NCBI GenBank assembly: GCA_043777595.1
Contig: JAYWHT010000074.1
Coordinates: 1-37,708, forward strand
Length of the DNA: 37,708 bases
Reading direction: 5' to 3'
From: JAYVJH01 sp043777595
Lineage (GTDB): Bacteria > Bacteroidota > Bacteroidia > Cytophagales > Spirosomataceae
Shown: positions 9,514 through 18,015 of the stretch, piece after piece
Layout: each line of letters starts with the position of its first letter
How positions within the stretch are numbered: the first letter of the stretch is position 1
Notes under the pieces: model-generated
Seen by the model: only the letters and a program-made list of their open reading frames with translations
The model's database searches: none
Told to the model about the DNA's origin: nothing
Position numbers and translations under genes: made by a program

Positions 9514-10032
9514 ATGTTTTTACCATTTGACCAAATCGCTTTTGAGGCCCGTGTGTGGGTATATCAGGCCAACCGAAACCTGACTAACCAAGAAGCAGGT
9601 ACAATTATCGAAACCCTCAGTGCGGCCATTGAGGGCTGGGAGGCACACGGCCAAAAGCTGGTAGCATCGGCCAAAGTCTTTCTCAATCGGTTTGTAGTCA
9701 TTGCTGTCGATGAAGACGAAGCTCTACCCAGCGGCTGCTCCATAGACAAGTCCACGCACTGGCTCAAAGAAATTGGAATTCAGCTCAACATTGATTTTTT
9801 TGATAGGTCGGTGGCTTATATTGACGAAAACAACAAAATTCAGACAGTAAGCGTGGCCGATGCCAAAAAAGCGGTGTTGGAACAAGAAATCATGGGTAGT
9901 ACTACTGTTTTCGATAATTTGGTAGAAACCAAAGCCAAGTGGCTCTCACGCTGGAAAATCCGTGCTGACCAGTCGTGGCTCAAACGTTTTTTTGTAGAAA
10001 TTGAGAGTCGGGCGGCGAACCGTCAGGCGTAA
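9514..10032 (+). CDS. Conserved small Bacteroidota protein of unknown function
   Basis: A soluble 172-residue protein starting MFLPFDQIAFEARVWVYQ. It has a conserved-looking core FLNRFVVIAVDEDEALPSGC followed by SID (SGCSID at 73-78). I associate this pattern with short Bacteroidota proteins that databases sometimes label 'ABC transporter ATPase', but there is no Walker A, Walker B or signature motif, so that label would be wrong. The conserved Cys75 could be functional. There is no signal peptide or transmembrane segment. It follows the OmpA gene after 60 nt, with a hairpin between them, and a Uma2 gene starts 52 nt later. I do not assign a function. Confidence 0.7.
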   Translation: MFLPFDQIAFEARVWVYQANRNLTNQEAGTIIETLSAAIEGWEAHGQKLVASAKVFLNRFVVIAVDEDEALPSGCSIDKSTHWLKEIGIQLNIDFFDRSVAYIDENNKIQTVSVADAKKAVLEQEIMGSTTVFDNLVETKAKWLSRWKIRADQSWLKRFFVEIESRAANRQA

Positions 10033-10084
10033 AATTATCGGTTTTCAAAAAACATTTCTTACATTGCGTCAAAATTTTATAACT

Positions 10085-10645
10085 ATGCAAGCCATTACAC
10101 AAACTACACATTGGGCTTACGAGGACATGGTCAAGAACCTGCCTGCTGAGTCGCAATACGAACTTCGTGATTTTAATTTAATAGAAATGCCATCTCCGAA
10201 ACCAAAACACCAGCGGATAGTTCACAGATTAGTAAAACTAATCGATACGTTTATTGAAGGAAAAAATATAGGTGAGCTATTTTTATCTCCCCTTGATGTC
10301 GTTTTTCAAAAAGGTGATGTAGCCCAACCCGACTTGATTTTTATAGCCACCGACAACAAGCAGATTATCAAAGAAAGCCATATAGCTGGTGCGCCCGACT
10401 TGCTGGTCGAAGTAGTATCAAAGGGGTCGGTAGCGAGAGATTATATCGAAAAACGAAACGATTATCGGAAATTTGGTGTAAAAGAATACTGGATTATTGA
10501 CTCTCTGAATGAATCTATCTGGGTGTATGTACTCTCAGAAAATGCCCAATACGACCTGCACTCTTGCGCCGAAGAAACCGAAGTAGCTAAGTCCAAGTTT
10601 TTTGAAGGATTTGAAATGGCTCATGAGTTGATTTTTGGGGAGTAA
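10085..10645 (+). CDS. Uma2-family (DUF820) PD-(D/E)XK protein
   Basis: A 186-residue protein of the Uma2/DUF820 family, a restriction-endonuclease-like fold expanded in cyanobacteria and Bacteroidota. The core motifs are present: QPDLIF (D83), APDLLVEVVS (E109), and an Arg/Lys-rich helix leading into FGVKEYWIIDS (about 130-140). I chose the ATG at 10085 because the frame upstream of it overlaps the previous gene and reads as a non-conserved basic stretch. The family's function is unresolved. The gene converges with the racemase-family gene, 3 nt between stops. A second, diverged Uma2 protein is encoded at 19540-20190. Confidence 0.88.
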   Translation: MQAITQTTHWAYEDMVKNLPAESQYELRDFNLIEMPSPKPKHQRIVHRLVKLIDTFIEGKNIGELFLSPLDVVFQKGDVAQPDLIFIATDNKQIIKESHIAGAPDLLVEVVSKGSVARDYIEKRNDYRKFGVKEYWIIDSLNESIWVYVLSENAQYDLHSCAEETEVAKSKFFEGFEMAHELIFGE

Positions 10646-10648
10646 CCG

Positions 10649-11647
10649 TCAAATCACCTGAAAACCATAGCAATAGGGGTCGTCAGTGTCAATAGTAATG
10701 GTGTTGTGGCCGTACACTTTTGCCCAACCTTGTACACTTGGTACAACTGCATCAAGCTCTCCTACTTTTACCACGTCTTCAATCTTGCCCACAAACTGGC
10801 TGCCGATGATGCTCTCGTGAATAAATGTATCGCCTTTTTTGAGTTTGCCCTTAGCTGCCCACTGCGCCATACGTGCCGATGTACCCGTACCACAAGGTGA
10901 GCGGTCGATGGCTTTGTCGCCATAAAAAACGGCGTTGCGGGCTGTTGCTTCTGCCGAAATAGTCTGGCCTGTCCACAAAATATGACTGAGGCCGTTGATA
11001 GTAGGGTCGTTGGGGTGAACAAACGTATGTGCCTCGTTGATTCGTTTTCTCAAAACACCGCTCCAACCAATTAGCTGCCCTGCCGTGTAGTTTTCTAAAC
11101 CTCCAAAATTAGTTTGAACATCCACAATTGCATAAAAATTACCTCCATAAGCCACATCAACTGTCAGTAAGCCCAAGTCTGGACATTCTACGGTTATGTT
11201 TTCGGCAGCCAAAAATGAGGGTACATTTACGAGTTTGACAGATGTAACCTTATTGCCCACTTGCTCATAACTCACCATAACCAAGCCAGCAGGTGCTTCC
11301 ATTCTGATAATGCCTGGCGTTTTTGGTTGAATCAGTCCATGTTCTATCGCTATCGTAATCGTGCCAATCGTGCCGTGTCCGCACATGGGTAGGCAGCCGC
11401 TGGTTTCGATAAACAGCACACCCACGTCGTTCTGAGGGTCGGACGGGGCATATAGAACGCTCCCGGACATCATGTCGTGGCCACGTGGCTCAAACATCAG
11501 TCCTCGGCGAATCCAGTCATATTCTCTCAAAAAATGCTGACGTTTTTCGCTCATATTTTGGCCTTCGAGGTGCGGCCCGCCTCCTGCTACCAACCTAACA
11601 GGGTTACCACAGGTATGGGCATCGATACAGAAAAAAGATTTTGTCAT
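10649..11647 (-). CDS. Proline racemase-family enzyme, probable 4-hydroxyproline 2-epimerase
   Basis: A cytoplasmic 332-residue enzyme that begins SFFCIDAHTCGNPVRLV, the standard family opening. Both catalytic cysteines are present: Cys89 in MCGHGTIG and Cys252 in DRSPCGTGTSAR. The pair acts as the two general acid/bases in proline racemases and hydroxyproline 2-epimerases. A Thr in place of the first Cys would instead mark a trans-3-hydroxyproline dehydratase, so that option is excluded. The length and the closing PYCYGFQVI region favour 4-hydroxyproline epimerase, which converts trans-4-hydroxy-L-proline to the cis-D form for catabolism. No other hydroxyproline-pathway genes (D-hydroxyproline oxidase, HypO/HypD-like aldolase or dehydrogenase) are nearby, so the pathway, if present, is encoded elsewhere. 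It is a single-gene unit on the minus strand. Confidence 0.88.
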   Translation of the reverse strand: MTKSFFCIDAHTCGNPVRLVAGGGPHLEGQNMSEKRQHFLREYDWIRRGLMFEPRGHDMMSGSVLYAPSDPQNDVGVLFIETSGCLPMCGHGTIGTITIAIEHGLIQPKTPGIIRMEAPAGLVMVSYEQVGNKVTSVKLVNVPSFLAAENITVECPDLGLLTVDVAYGGNFYAIVDVQTNFGGLENYTAGQLIGWSGVLRKRINEAHTFVHPNDPTINGLSHILWTGQTISAEATARNAVFYGDKAIDRSPCGTGTSARMAQWAAKGKLKKGDTFIHESIIGSQFVGKIEDVVKVGELDAVVPSVQGWAKVYGHNTITIDTDDPYCYGFQVI

Positions 11648-11717
11648 GTTAGGATTTGATTTTTTTTTTATTGCTTCAAAATTAAGGGTAATTTGGTGAA
11701 TCTAAAAAATATTTTTG

Positions 11718-11791
11718 GCTATGGTTTTGTTGTTAAAAGTTTTAGCTATAAATTTGTTGTTAAAATAATTAACAATGAAATTGTAGCTAAA
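11718..11791. repeat. Imperfect 27-nt direct repeat upstream of the ATPase pair
   Basis: GCTATGGTTTTGTTGTTAAAA at 11718-11738 recurs at 11745-11765 as GCTATAAATTTGTTGTTAAA plus A, giving a 27-nt spacing. A weaker third copy (AATGAAATTGTAGCTAAAA) follows to 11791. Read in frame it would encode a three-fold 9-residue repeat ending in VVK/VAK. The promoter below lies inside the repeat, so I take it as regulatory DNA rather than as part of the protein. Confidence 0.55.
11726..11756 (+). promoter_or_regulatory. Bacteroidota-type promoter for the paired ATPase operon
   Basis: TTTG at 11726-11729, a 19-nt spacer and TAAATTTG at 11749-11756 together match the -33/-7 consensus (TTTG, TAnnTTTG). It lies about 35 nt before the ATG at 11792, which supports that start over an upstream in-frame TTG. 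Confidence 0.6.
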
Positions 11792-12967
11792 ATGAAACAA
11801 ACTTGGATTAGCCCCCGAATCATCATTGGGCCGACTGCAACTGGAGATTATTATTACCATCGCCCTAATATAGCTGAGGCTATATGGTCAGAAGTTTTAA
11901 AAGGAAGTCATGTTTTGATAGCAGCACCTCGACGAGTAGGCAAATCTTCGGTTATGATTTATATGGCCGACCATTGCCCTGAAAATACAAAAGGTATTTT
12001 TAAAGTCATACAAGGGGTTACGTCCGACGAGCAATTTTATGCCTTTATTTATGATTTAATGCGGGATTGTTTGGGGAAATTTCAAAAAATGGCCGAATGG
12101 CTAAAAGAAGATGCGGATTTAAGAAAAATTGGGCCAAGTGGTATTGAATTAGGCGAAGGTAGAAAGATAGATTATTTGAAAAAAATCAAAAAGTTATTGC
12201 CCAAAATTGCATCAAAGAAGGTTAAAATCGTACTATTTTTAGACGAGCTGCCCGAAGTATTGCATTATCTTTATACATACAACAAAAAAGAACAGGCAAG
12301 CGCATTATTAGATAATTTGCGTGGTTGGCGGTTGAATTGGCGAGAAAATTTTAATTTTGTATTGGCTGGTTCAGTGGGGATTCATCATATTGTGCAAAAA
12401 CATGAAGGCCGTACTGCCGACTTGAACGACCTCAGAGAAGTAGTCTTTGAAGCCTTTACCATCGAAGAAGCCTACGATTACGTAGGTTGGGCAACAAAAA
12501 ATGCAAGTGTGCAGTATGACGATACACTCAAGAAATATTTACTTTCTAAAATCAATTTCTATCTGCCTTATTTTATCAATTTGATGTTGGACGAAATTGA
12601 TAAAAGTGCTGTAAGAACCAATAATCGAAATATTACAACTCAAGACATTGATACTGCTTTTGAGCAAAATGTAAAGCACAGTGACCATTTTAAAGAATGG
12701 AAAGCTCGGCTTTATGATTATTTCGCCAGAGACGATGCTGATTTTTTGAACGAAGTCCTTACCTATTTGTCTCATAAAGAAACGATTAACAAACGGAAAC
12801 TCTATGATTTAGCTATCAAACACAACAAGCAAAATAGTTATGTTGATTTGGTAGATGGCCTCGAAACAGACGGCTACATAATAGAGCAAGCCGATAACTA
12901 CGTTTTTGTATCGCCGTTTTTACAGGCATATTGGAAACGCCAAAACGAATATTATGATGCAAGATAA
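11792..12967 (+). CDS. AAA/STAND-type ATPase, first of a coupled pair
   Basis: A 391-residue ATPase with no signal peptide. Walker A is APRRVGKSS (45-53) and Walker B is VLFLDE (147-152). It is followed by a sensor-like strand (FVLAGSVG) and C-terminal winged-helix-like helices. The form APRRxGKSS with LDE is typical of the archaeal-type/AAA_14 to AAA_16 group of predicted NTPases. I chose the ATG at 11792 because it follows the predicted promoter and because the upstream extension is a low-complexity repeat. The stop overlaps the start of the next gene (ATGATG at 12954), so the two ATPases are translationally coupled. The function is not known; such NTPases occur in mobile or conflict loci, but nothing in the sequence proves that here. 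Confidence 0.75.
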   Translation: MKQTWISPRIIIGPTATGDYYYHRPNIAEAIWSEVLKGSHVLIAAPRRVGKSSVMIYMADHCPENTKGIFKVIQGVTSDEQFYAFIYDLMRDCLGKFQKMAEWLKEDADLRKIGPSGIELGEGRKIDYLKKIKKLLPKIASKKVKIVLFLDELPEVLHYLYTYNKKEQASALLDNLRGWRLNWRENFNFVLAGSVGIHHIVQKHEGRTADLNDLREVVFEAFTIEEAYDYVGWATKNASVQYDDTLKKYLLSKINFYLPYFINLMLDEIDKSAVRTNNRNITTQDIDTAFEQNVKHSDHFKEWKARLYDYFARDDADFLNEVLTYLSHKETINKRKLYDLAIKHNKQNSYVDLVDGLETDGYIIEQADNYVFVSPFLQAYWKRQNEYYDAR

Positions 12968-14969
12968 AACAGCCTCTAAACCCCCAAAGGGGGCTTTCTA
13001 CCAAAACGCTAATAGCGATAGTGCTTCAGTCAAAAACGATTTTGTGATTCGAGTTGCTGAGTTTGAGCGAATTATGGCAGCCATCACAAACAAAAAAGCC
13101 AACGACCCCGTTCAGCACGAATTACTACTGGGGCGGCGTGGTAGTGGTAAGTCCACGCTACTACGGCGGTTGCAGATTGAGATTGACGAAAAACTCTCAA
13201 AAACCCACATTGCCATCAACACCGCCGAAGAGCAAGCGAGTATTTACAGGCTCTCTGATTTGTGGTATGAGGTATTGCAAGAATTGGGCAAAAAACTTGA
13301 TTTTACGACCGAACTACGCCCTTTTTCGAGTTTTGACAATAACAATTCATACACACGCTACCTCTATACCCTCATACACGATGTCCTAAAAAAACACCAG
13401 CGCAAGGTTGTTTTGTTGTTGGATAATTTGGACAGAATTGTAGTAAATTTTGACGACGATGGTAATTTGTTGCGAGAAACCTTGCTCAACTACAACGATA
13501 TACAGCTCATAGGCGGTAGTACCCGCATGGACGAGCATTTTTGGAAATACGACAAGCCTTTTTATGAGTTTTTTAGGAGACACCGATTGGAAGGACTGAC
13601 TTTTGACGAAATACATTTATTGCTCAATCATTGGAGCGAGACCATGAGCCTGCCCGCCCTCAAAGACTACGCCCTGCTACACCGTGGCAAGATTGAGACT
13701 ATCAGAATTTTGACCGATGGCCTACCCCGCACTTTGCAGTTTTTTATACATATTTTGTTGCACGATGCTACGCTCTACGGCTTTGACTATATCAGAAAAG
13801 TAATGGACGACATCACGCCGCTCTACCAAGAACGGCTCAACAACCTAACCGCCCCACAGCGCAAGATAGTACAAGAAATGGCGTTTTTGTGGGAAGCCTG
13901 CGCCACCAAACAACTCATAGACCTGTGCCGCATGGAGGGCAAGTTGATTTCGTCGTATATGAAACAACTCACGGCTTTTGGCATTGTAGAAACCATCGAA
14001 ACCAATACCAAAAACCACCTCTACCGCCTCTCAGAACGATTTTTTAATATGTGGCTGATTGTTACACAAGGCAACCCCGACCAAAAACGAAAAGCCAAAT
14101 GGCTCACTATTTTTTTGGAGGCTTGGTATGATGGGGACGAAATACTGGTATTGACAGAACAACATTTAGAGAATTTAAAAAGCAAAAATTTAATCTATGA
14201 TAAAGCGTTGGTGTTGAGTAAGGCTTTGAGCCAATCAAAATACATTAGCCCGTATGATAGAGATGAATTGATAGATGGAACATTAAATTTATATAATGCA
14301 CCCAAAAATGCAAAATGGGAGATGCCCTCGAAATTTAGTGAGGTGTTGGACAATATTCTTAAGAATGTGGAAAGAAAGCAATATGAAGAAGCATTACATA
14401 AACTTGATGAAATAGAAAATGAGGCAGATGGTGACAAATTTTCGTACAAGGCACTTATTTATAGCTTATTAAATGACTACGATAACTCTATTGAATATTA
14501 TGAAAAAAGTATTTCTAAAAATAAAAAAACAATTGGTGCCGATTTTCTAATCGCCTTTATTTACTACAATACAAAACACTACAAAGAAACTGTACTAAAT
14601 ATTATCAAAACACTGCCTAACGGATATTTGAGGTTGGTTATAATAGTAAAAATCTGGAATGGTATTTTTGATAATGTAGCCCAAGAAATAGAAATTTGTT
14701 TACACAATAGCGGATATAAATACTTAGACTGGTTTCTCGAAAATCTTTTATACTTAGAACAAACAAATTTGGTGCTATCGCTTTTTGAGAGTGAGGCGCA
14801 TGGCAAAGAGTTGCGAGAACGTTATACATTGCTATACTATGCCGTACTGATATTGCTGAACAAAACCGAAAACAACCTACTACTACGAATCCCGCCCGAA
14901 GTGCTGCCTACTGTGCAGGGCATTGTGGCACAGGTGTGGGTGAAACAGGCTTTTTATGCTGAATCGTAA
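12954..14969 (+). CDS. AAA/STAND-type ATPase with C-terminal TPR-like region, second of a coupled pair
   Basis: A 671-residue ATPase (670 if the adjacent second ATG is used). Walker A is GRRGSGKST (60-68) and Walker B is VVLLLDN (152-158), followed by DRI. A sensor-like GGSTRMDE follows at about 187, then a winged-helix-like segment (about 300-370). The C-terminal half from about 470 is alpha-helical with TPR-like units such as YSLLNDYDNSIEYYEKSISK. The start overlaps the previous gene by 14 nt. NTPase-plus-TPR proteins of the STAND type often serve as signal sensors, including in antiphage defence, but no effector domain is visible in either protein. The region after about residue 400 is more AT-rich than the first half. 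A toxin-antitoxin pair follows 59 nt later. Confidence 0.75.
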   Translation: MMQDKTASKPPKGAFYQNANSDSASVKNDFVIRVAEFERIMAAITNKKANDPVQHELLLGRRGSGKSTLLRRLQIEIDEKLSKTHIAINTAEEQASIYRLSDLWYEVLQELGKKLDFTTELRPFSSFDNNNSYTRYLYTLIHDVLKKHQRKVVLLLDNLDRIVVNFDDDGNLLRETLLNYNDIQLIGGSTRMDEHFWKYDKPFYEFFRRHRLEGLTFDEIHLLLNHWSETMSLPALKDYALLHRGKIETIRILTDGLPRTLQFFIHILLHDATLYGFDYIRKVMDDITPLYQERLNNLTAPQRKIVQEMAFLWEACATKQLIDLCRMEGKLISSYMKQLTAFGIVETIETNTKNHLYRLSERFFNMWLIVTQGNPDQKRKAKWLTIFLEAWYDGDEILVLTEQHLENLKSKNLIYDKALVLSKALSQSKYISPYDRDELIDGTLNLYNAPKNAKWEMPSKFSEVLDNILKNVERKQYEEALHKLDEIENEADGDKFSYKALIYSLLNDYDNSIEYYEKSISKNKKTIGADFLIAFIYYNTKHYKETVLNIIKTLPNGYLRLVIIVKIWNGIFDNVAQEIEICLHNSGYKYLDWFLENLLYLEQTNLVLSLFESEAHGKELRERYTLLYYAVLILLNKTENNLLLRIPPEVLPTVQGIVAQVWVKQAFYAES

Positions 14970-15000
14970 CGATTGGCGATTATCATATTGAATTTTTTTT

Positions 15001-15008
15001 TATTTTTG
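15001..15008 (+). promoter_or_regulatory. Putative -7 box of the toxin-antitoxin operon
   Basis: TATTTTTG matches TAnnTTTG and lies 20 nt before the antitoxin ATG. No well-spaced -33 TTTG is visible; a TTG at 14973 is 25 nt upstream. Confidence 0.4.
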
Positions 15009-15028
15009 TCTTCAAAATCAAAAAAACA

Positions 15029-15289
15029 ATGACACAAACAGTCGATTTGCAACAAGTTATTATTCAAGGAATAAAAGACTTCCCACAACAATATTTGAAT
15101 GAAGTGGCAGACTTTGTTTTTTTCTTACGTGAAAAACAAATCAAGCAACAAATGCCAAATAACGAAAATCAAGAGCGAAAAGAAGCAATGCTTCGTATGA
15201 TTAAAGATGCAAAATTCAATGCTCCTAAAATTGACCCTTCGATTGACATCAGAGCTTTAATTGACCAAACCCATGATCGAGAAATATGA
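15029..15289 (+). CDS. Antitoxin-like small protein (DUF2281-like)
   Basis: An 86-residue protein. Its N-terminal helix region (IIQGIKDFPQQYLNEVADFV then FFLREK, about 10-37) resembles DUF2281/VapB-type antitoxins that pair with PIN toxins. The C-terminal part is charged and disordered-looking, as expected for the segment that wraps the toxin. The last 4 nt overlap the start of the PIN gene (ATGA at 15286-15289), a classic antitoxin-then-toxin arrangement. The gene probably autoregulates its own promoter, but no operator palindrome was identified. The family assignment rests on local similarity and on the operon partner. Confidence 0.75.
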   Translation: MTQTVDLQQVIIQGIKDFPQQYLNEVADFVFFLREKQIKQQMPNNENQERKEAMLRMIKDAKFNAPKIDPSIDIRALIDQTHDREI

Positions 15290-15690
15290 CCTACTTTGAT
15301 ACTGATGTTTTGGTTCATTTTTTCTATAATCAAGACCAAACAAAACATATTGATTCGATAAGGCTAATTGAAAAATGTATGGCTGATAAGACTTTTGCCG
15401 TTTCTTGGGTGAATATACAAGAAACGGGCTTTGTACTATCAAAACTCAAACAATCCACTCAAATTATTACCCAAAAGCTAAATGATTTAATGACATTTAG
15501 ACCTTTATCTTACAACAAGGCAACCTTTGTCAGAGCCATTGAATTGGCCAACGAAATCGGTTTTAGCGATTTTAATGATTGTTTGCACGTTGCAATTGCC
15601 GAGGAATTTTGTACCGAACTTTATAATTATAATTCTCGTGATTTTGGTAAAATTCAATCCCTTACCTCTATCACGATTCATATTTTATAA
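15286..15690 (+). CDS. PIN-domain toxin (VapC-like ribonuclease)
   Basis: A 134-residue PIN-domain protein. The acidic residues that bind the catalytic metal are all present: D5 in MTYFDTDVLV, E46 in NIQETGF, D98 in DFNDCLHVAIA and D119 in NSRDFGKI. VapC toxins cleave tRNA or rRNA when their antitoxin is degraded. The gene overlaps the antitoxin-like gene by 4 nt, and a strong bidirectional terminator follows. The protein looks intact, so the module is likely functional. It lies between the ATPase pair and the conserved dnaK gene, which marks the right edge of the accessory block. Confidence 0.88.
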   Translation: MTYFDTDVLVHFFYNQDQTKHIDSIRLIEKCMADKTFAVSWVNIQETGFVLSKLKQSTQIITQKLNDLMTFRPLSYNKATFVRAIELANEIGFSDFNDCLHVAIAEEFCTELYNYNSRDFGKIQSLTSITIHIL

Positions 15691-15710
15691 AAAACAAATC
15701 ACCTGTTAAA

Positions 15711-15754
15711 CAAAAAACACAGCCACCACCTTTCGGTTATGGCTGTGTTTTTTG
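15711..15754. terminator. Bidirectional terminator between the PIN gene and dnaK
   Basis: Perfect 15-bp arms CAAAAAACACAGCCA (15711-15725) and TGGCTGTGTTTTTTG (15740-15754) enclose a 14-nt loop. A-tract and T-tract on either side suit both converging genes. Confidence 0.9.
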
Positions 15755-15779
15755 TTCTTGTCTATCAAATAACGAGCGA

Positions 15780-17693
15780 CTACTTCACATCTTCAAACGC
15801 CACATCTTCTACGTTACTGTCTGTCTGTGAGGCGTTTCCGTTAGATGCACCATTGCCCGATGGGTCGGTTTGTGCGGCTGGGTCGCCTGCGGCTGCGTAC
15901 ATCTCGGTCGAGGCGGCATTCCAGGCTTCATTGATTTTGGCCATAGCCGCATCAATCGCTTCTATGTTGCGAGTGGTGTGAGCCGCTTTGAGTTCTTCTA
16001 ATGCCGCATTGATGGCCGTTGTGTGTGTAGCAGAGAGCTTGTCGCCAAATTCTTTCAACTGTTTTTCAGTCGTAAAAATCATAGTATCGGCAGCATTTAC
16101 TTTCTCAACTTCTTCACGTGCTGCTTTGTCGGCTGTTTCGTTGGCTTTGGCTTCGTCTCTCATGCGCTGGATTTCGGCATCTGACAAACCGCTCGATGCC
16201 TCAATTCTGATTTTCTGCTCCTTGCCCGTGCCTTTGTCTTTGGCCGACACGTGCAGAATACCGTTGGCATCAACATCAAATGTTACTTCGATTTGTGGTA
16301 CTCCACGTGGCGATGGCATAATACCGTCTAAGTGAAACTTGCCTAATGTACGGTTTTGGGCAGACATTGGTCGCTCACCTTGTAGTACGTGTAACTCTAC
16401 CGATGGCTGGTTGTCGGCGGCGGTTGAGAATGTCTCTGATTTTTTTGATGGAATGGTTGTATTTGACTCAATCAATTTGGTAAACACTCCACCGTAGGTT
16501 TCGATACCCAATGACAGCGGAATAACGTCCAACAACAATACGTCTTTGACTTCGCCCGTGAACACTCCACCCTGAATGGCTGCGCCAATGGCTACGGCTT
16601 CGTCTGGATTGACGGCTTTTGATGGTTTTTTATTAAAAAATTTCTCTACTTCTTCTTGTACTTTTGGAATACGGGTTGAGCCGCCTACCAATAACACTTC
16701 GTCGATGTCGGCTATCTGTAAGCCTGAGTTTTTCATGGCACGTTTGCACGGCTCCATCATGCGCTGAAAGAGCGTATCGGCCAACTGCTCAAACTTAGCT
16801 TTGCTCAACGACCGTACTAAGTGCTTAGGAATACCGTTGATTGGAAAAATATACGGCAGGTTAATTTCGCTTTGTGAACTGCTCGATAGCTCTACTTTTG
16901 CTTTTTCGGCAGCTTCTTTGAGGCGTTGCAGGGCCATTGGGTCGTGGCGGAGGTCTATGCCTTCGTCTTTTTTAAACTCGTCAGCCAACCAGTCGATAAT
17001 TACTTGGTCGAAGTCGTCGCCGCCTAAGTGCGTGTCGCCATCGGTTGATTTTACTTCAAAAACACCGTCGCCGAGTTCTAATACTGATACGTCAAATGTA
17101 CCACCGCCGAGGTCGAAAACAGCAATTTTTATATCTTTTCCTTTTTTGTCTAAGCCAAAAGCCAAAGCGGCTGCCGTAGGCTCATTGATAATACGCTTTA
17201 CATCTAAGCCAGCGATTTGCCCAGCTTCTTTGGTTGCTTGGCGTTCGGCATCATTAAAGTAGGCTGGTACAGTAATAACGGCTTCGGTAACAGTTTGGCC
17301 GAGATAATCTTCGGCTGTTTGTTTCATTTTTTGTAAAATAAAAGCCGAAATCTCTTGTGGAGTGTAAAGGCGGTCGCCGATTCTGACACGTGGCGTGCTG
17401 TTTGGCCCTTCTTCTACTGTGTATGCCACGGTTTTCATTTCGTTTGTTACTTCTTTGAAGCGACGGCCCATGAAGCGTTTGATAGACGAAATTGTATTTT
17501 GTGGATTGGTGATGGCCTGACGTTTGGCGGGTGCGCCAATTTTGCGCTCGCCGTTGCCGTTGTCTGTAAATGCCACTACTGACGGCGTGGTGCGCGCGCC
17601 CTCACTGTTTGGTATCACGATTGGCTCGTTGCCTTCCATGACCGACACACATGAGTTGGTTGTTCCTAAGTCTATACCAATAATTTTTCCCAT
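15780..17693 (-). CDS. dnaK: Chaperone DnaK (Hsp70)
   Basis: A full-length Hsp70 of 637 residues. It opens MGKIIGIDLGTTNSCVSVMEG (phosphate-binding signature). The other nucleotide-binding landmarks are present: IINEPTAAALAFG, VFDLGGGTFDVSVLELG and VLLVGGSTRIPKVQ. The substrate-binding domain follows and a C-terminal EDVAFEDVK tail, the typical DnaK terminus. DnaK folds and refolds proteins with DnaJ and GrpE in an ATP-driven cycle. The co-chaperone genes are not in this window. The gene runs on the minus strand, converges with the PIN toxin at a shared terminator and diverges from glyS across a 322-nt region that holds a putative promoter. Codon use is ordinary for a highly expressed gene; no oddity seen. 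Confidence 0.98.
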   Translation of the reverse strand: MGKIIGIDLGTTNSCVSVMEGNEPIVIPNSEGARTTPSVVAFTDNGNGERKIGAPAKRQAITNPQNTISSIKRFMGRRFKEVTNEMKTVAYTVEEGPNSTPRVRIGDRLYTPQEISAFILQKMKQTAEDYLGQTVTEAVITVPAYFNDAERQATKEAGQIAGLDVKRIINEPTAAALAFGLDKKGKDIKIAVFDLGGGTFDVSVLELGDGVFEVKSTDGDTHLGGDDFDQVIIDWLADEFKKDEGIDLRHDPMALQRLKEAAEKAKVELSSSSQSEINLPYIFPINGIPKHLVRSLSKAKFEQLADTLFQRMMEPCKRAMKNSGLQIADIDEVLLVGGSTRIPKVQEEVEKFFNKKPSKAVNPDEAVAIGAAIQGGVFTGEVKDVLLLDVIPLSLGIETYGGVFTKLIESNTTIPSKKSETFSTAADNQPSVELHVLQGERPMSAQNRTLGKFHLDGIMPSPRGVPQIEVTFDVDANGILHVSAKDKGTGKEQKIRIEASSGLSDAEIQRMRDEAKANETADKAAREEVEKVNAADTMIFTTEKQLKEFGDKLSATHTTAINAALEELKAAHTTRNIEAIDAAMAKINEAWNAASTEMYAAAGDPAAQTDPSGNGASNGNASQTDSNVEDVAFEDVK

Positions 17694-18015
17694 TGAATTG
17701 TATATTGAATTGTTTTAGTTTGAATGTCTTTTGTCTGTAAAACCCACAAACATATATCGGTTTACAGACTATGTTTAGCAACGAATATGCCATTTGATAA
17801 TCTATTGACCAAAAATGACAAATTGACAGAAATACAGTCTTTTTCAAATCTACATTTGCCATTAAGCAATTTTTTATGTCAGTTTGTGGCAAATAAAAAG
17901 ACTATTTTGGCAGACTATTATTATAAATCCGAAGTCAGAAAGATAGAAACTGGGCTAAATTTTGGTAGTTTTGTGCTTTAAAAGTAAGTAATTTCATTCA
18001 ATCACTCAATACCAA
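17694..18015. promoter_or_regulatory. Divergent dnaK/glyS promoter region
   Basis: A 322-nt region without a supported gene. On the minus strand TATGTTTG (plus coordinates 17747-17754) is a -7 candidate for dnaK, with a TTG 24 nt further upstream. On the plus strand TAGTTTTG (17966-17973) lies 43 nt before glyS. No CIRCE-type inverted repeat was seen. The open frame inside this region (17724-17981) shows no protein-like features. Confidence 0.4.

Noticed and set aside
9514..10032. Calling this protein an ABC-transporter ATPase
   Set aside because: No Walker A, Walker B or signature motif is present; the label would come from a database error.
11693..11791. A longer N-terminus of the first ATPase starting at TTG 11693
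   Set aside because: The extra codons are a 27-nt repeat that includes the likely promoter, and the ATG at 11792 fits the family start better.
15780..17693. Several plus-strand open frames opposite dnaK
   Set aside because: They are antisense shadows of the conserved chaperone and show no domain features.
17724..17981. An open frame of about 85 codons between dnaK and glyS
   Set aside because: Its translation is low in complexity and has no protein-like motif; it covers the divergent promoter region.
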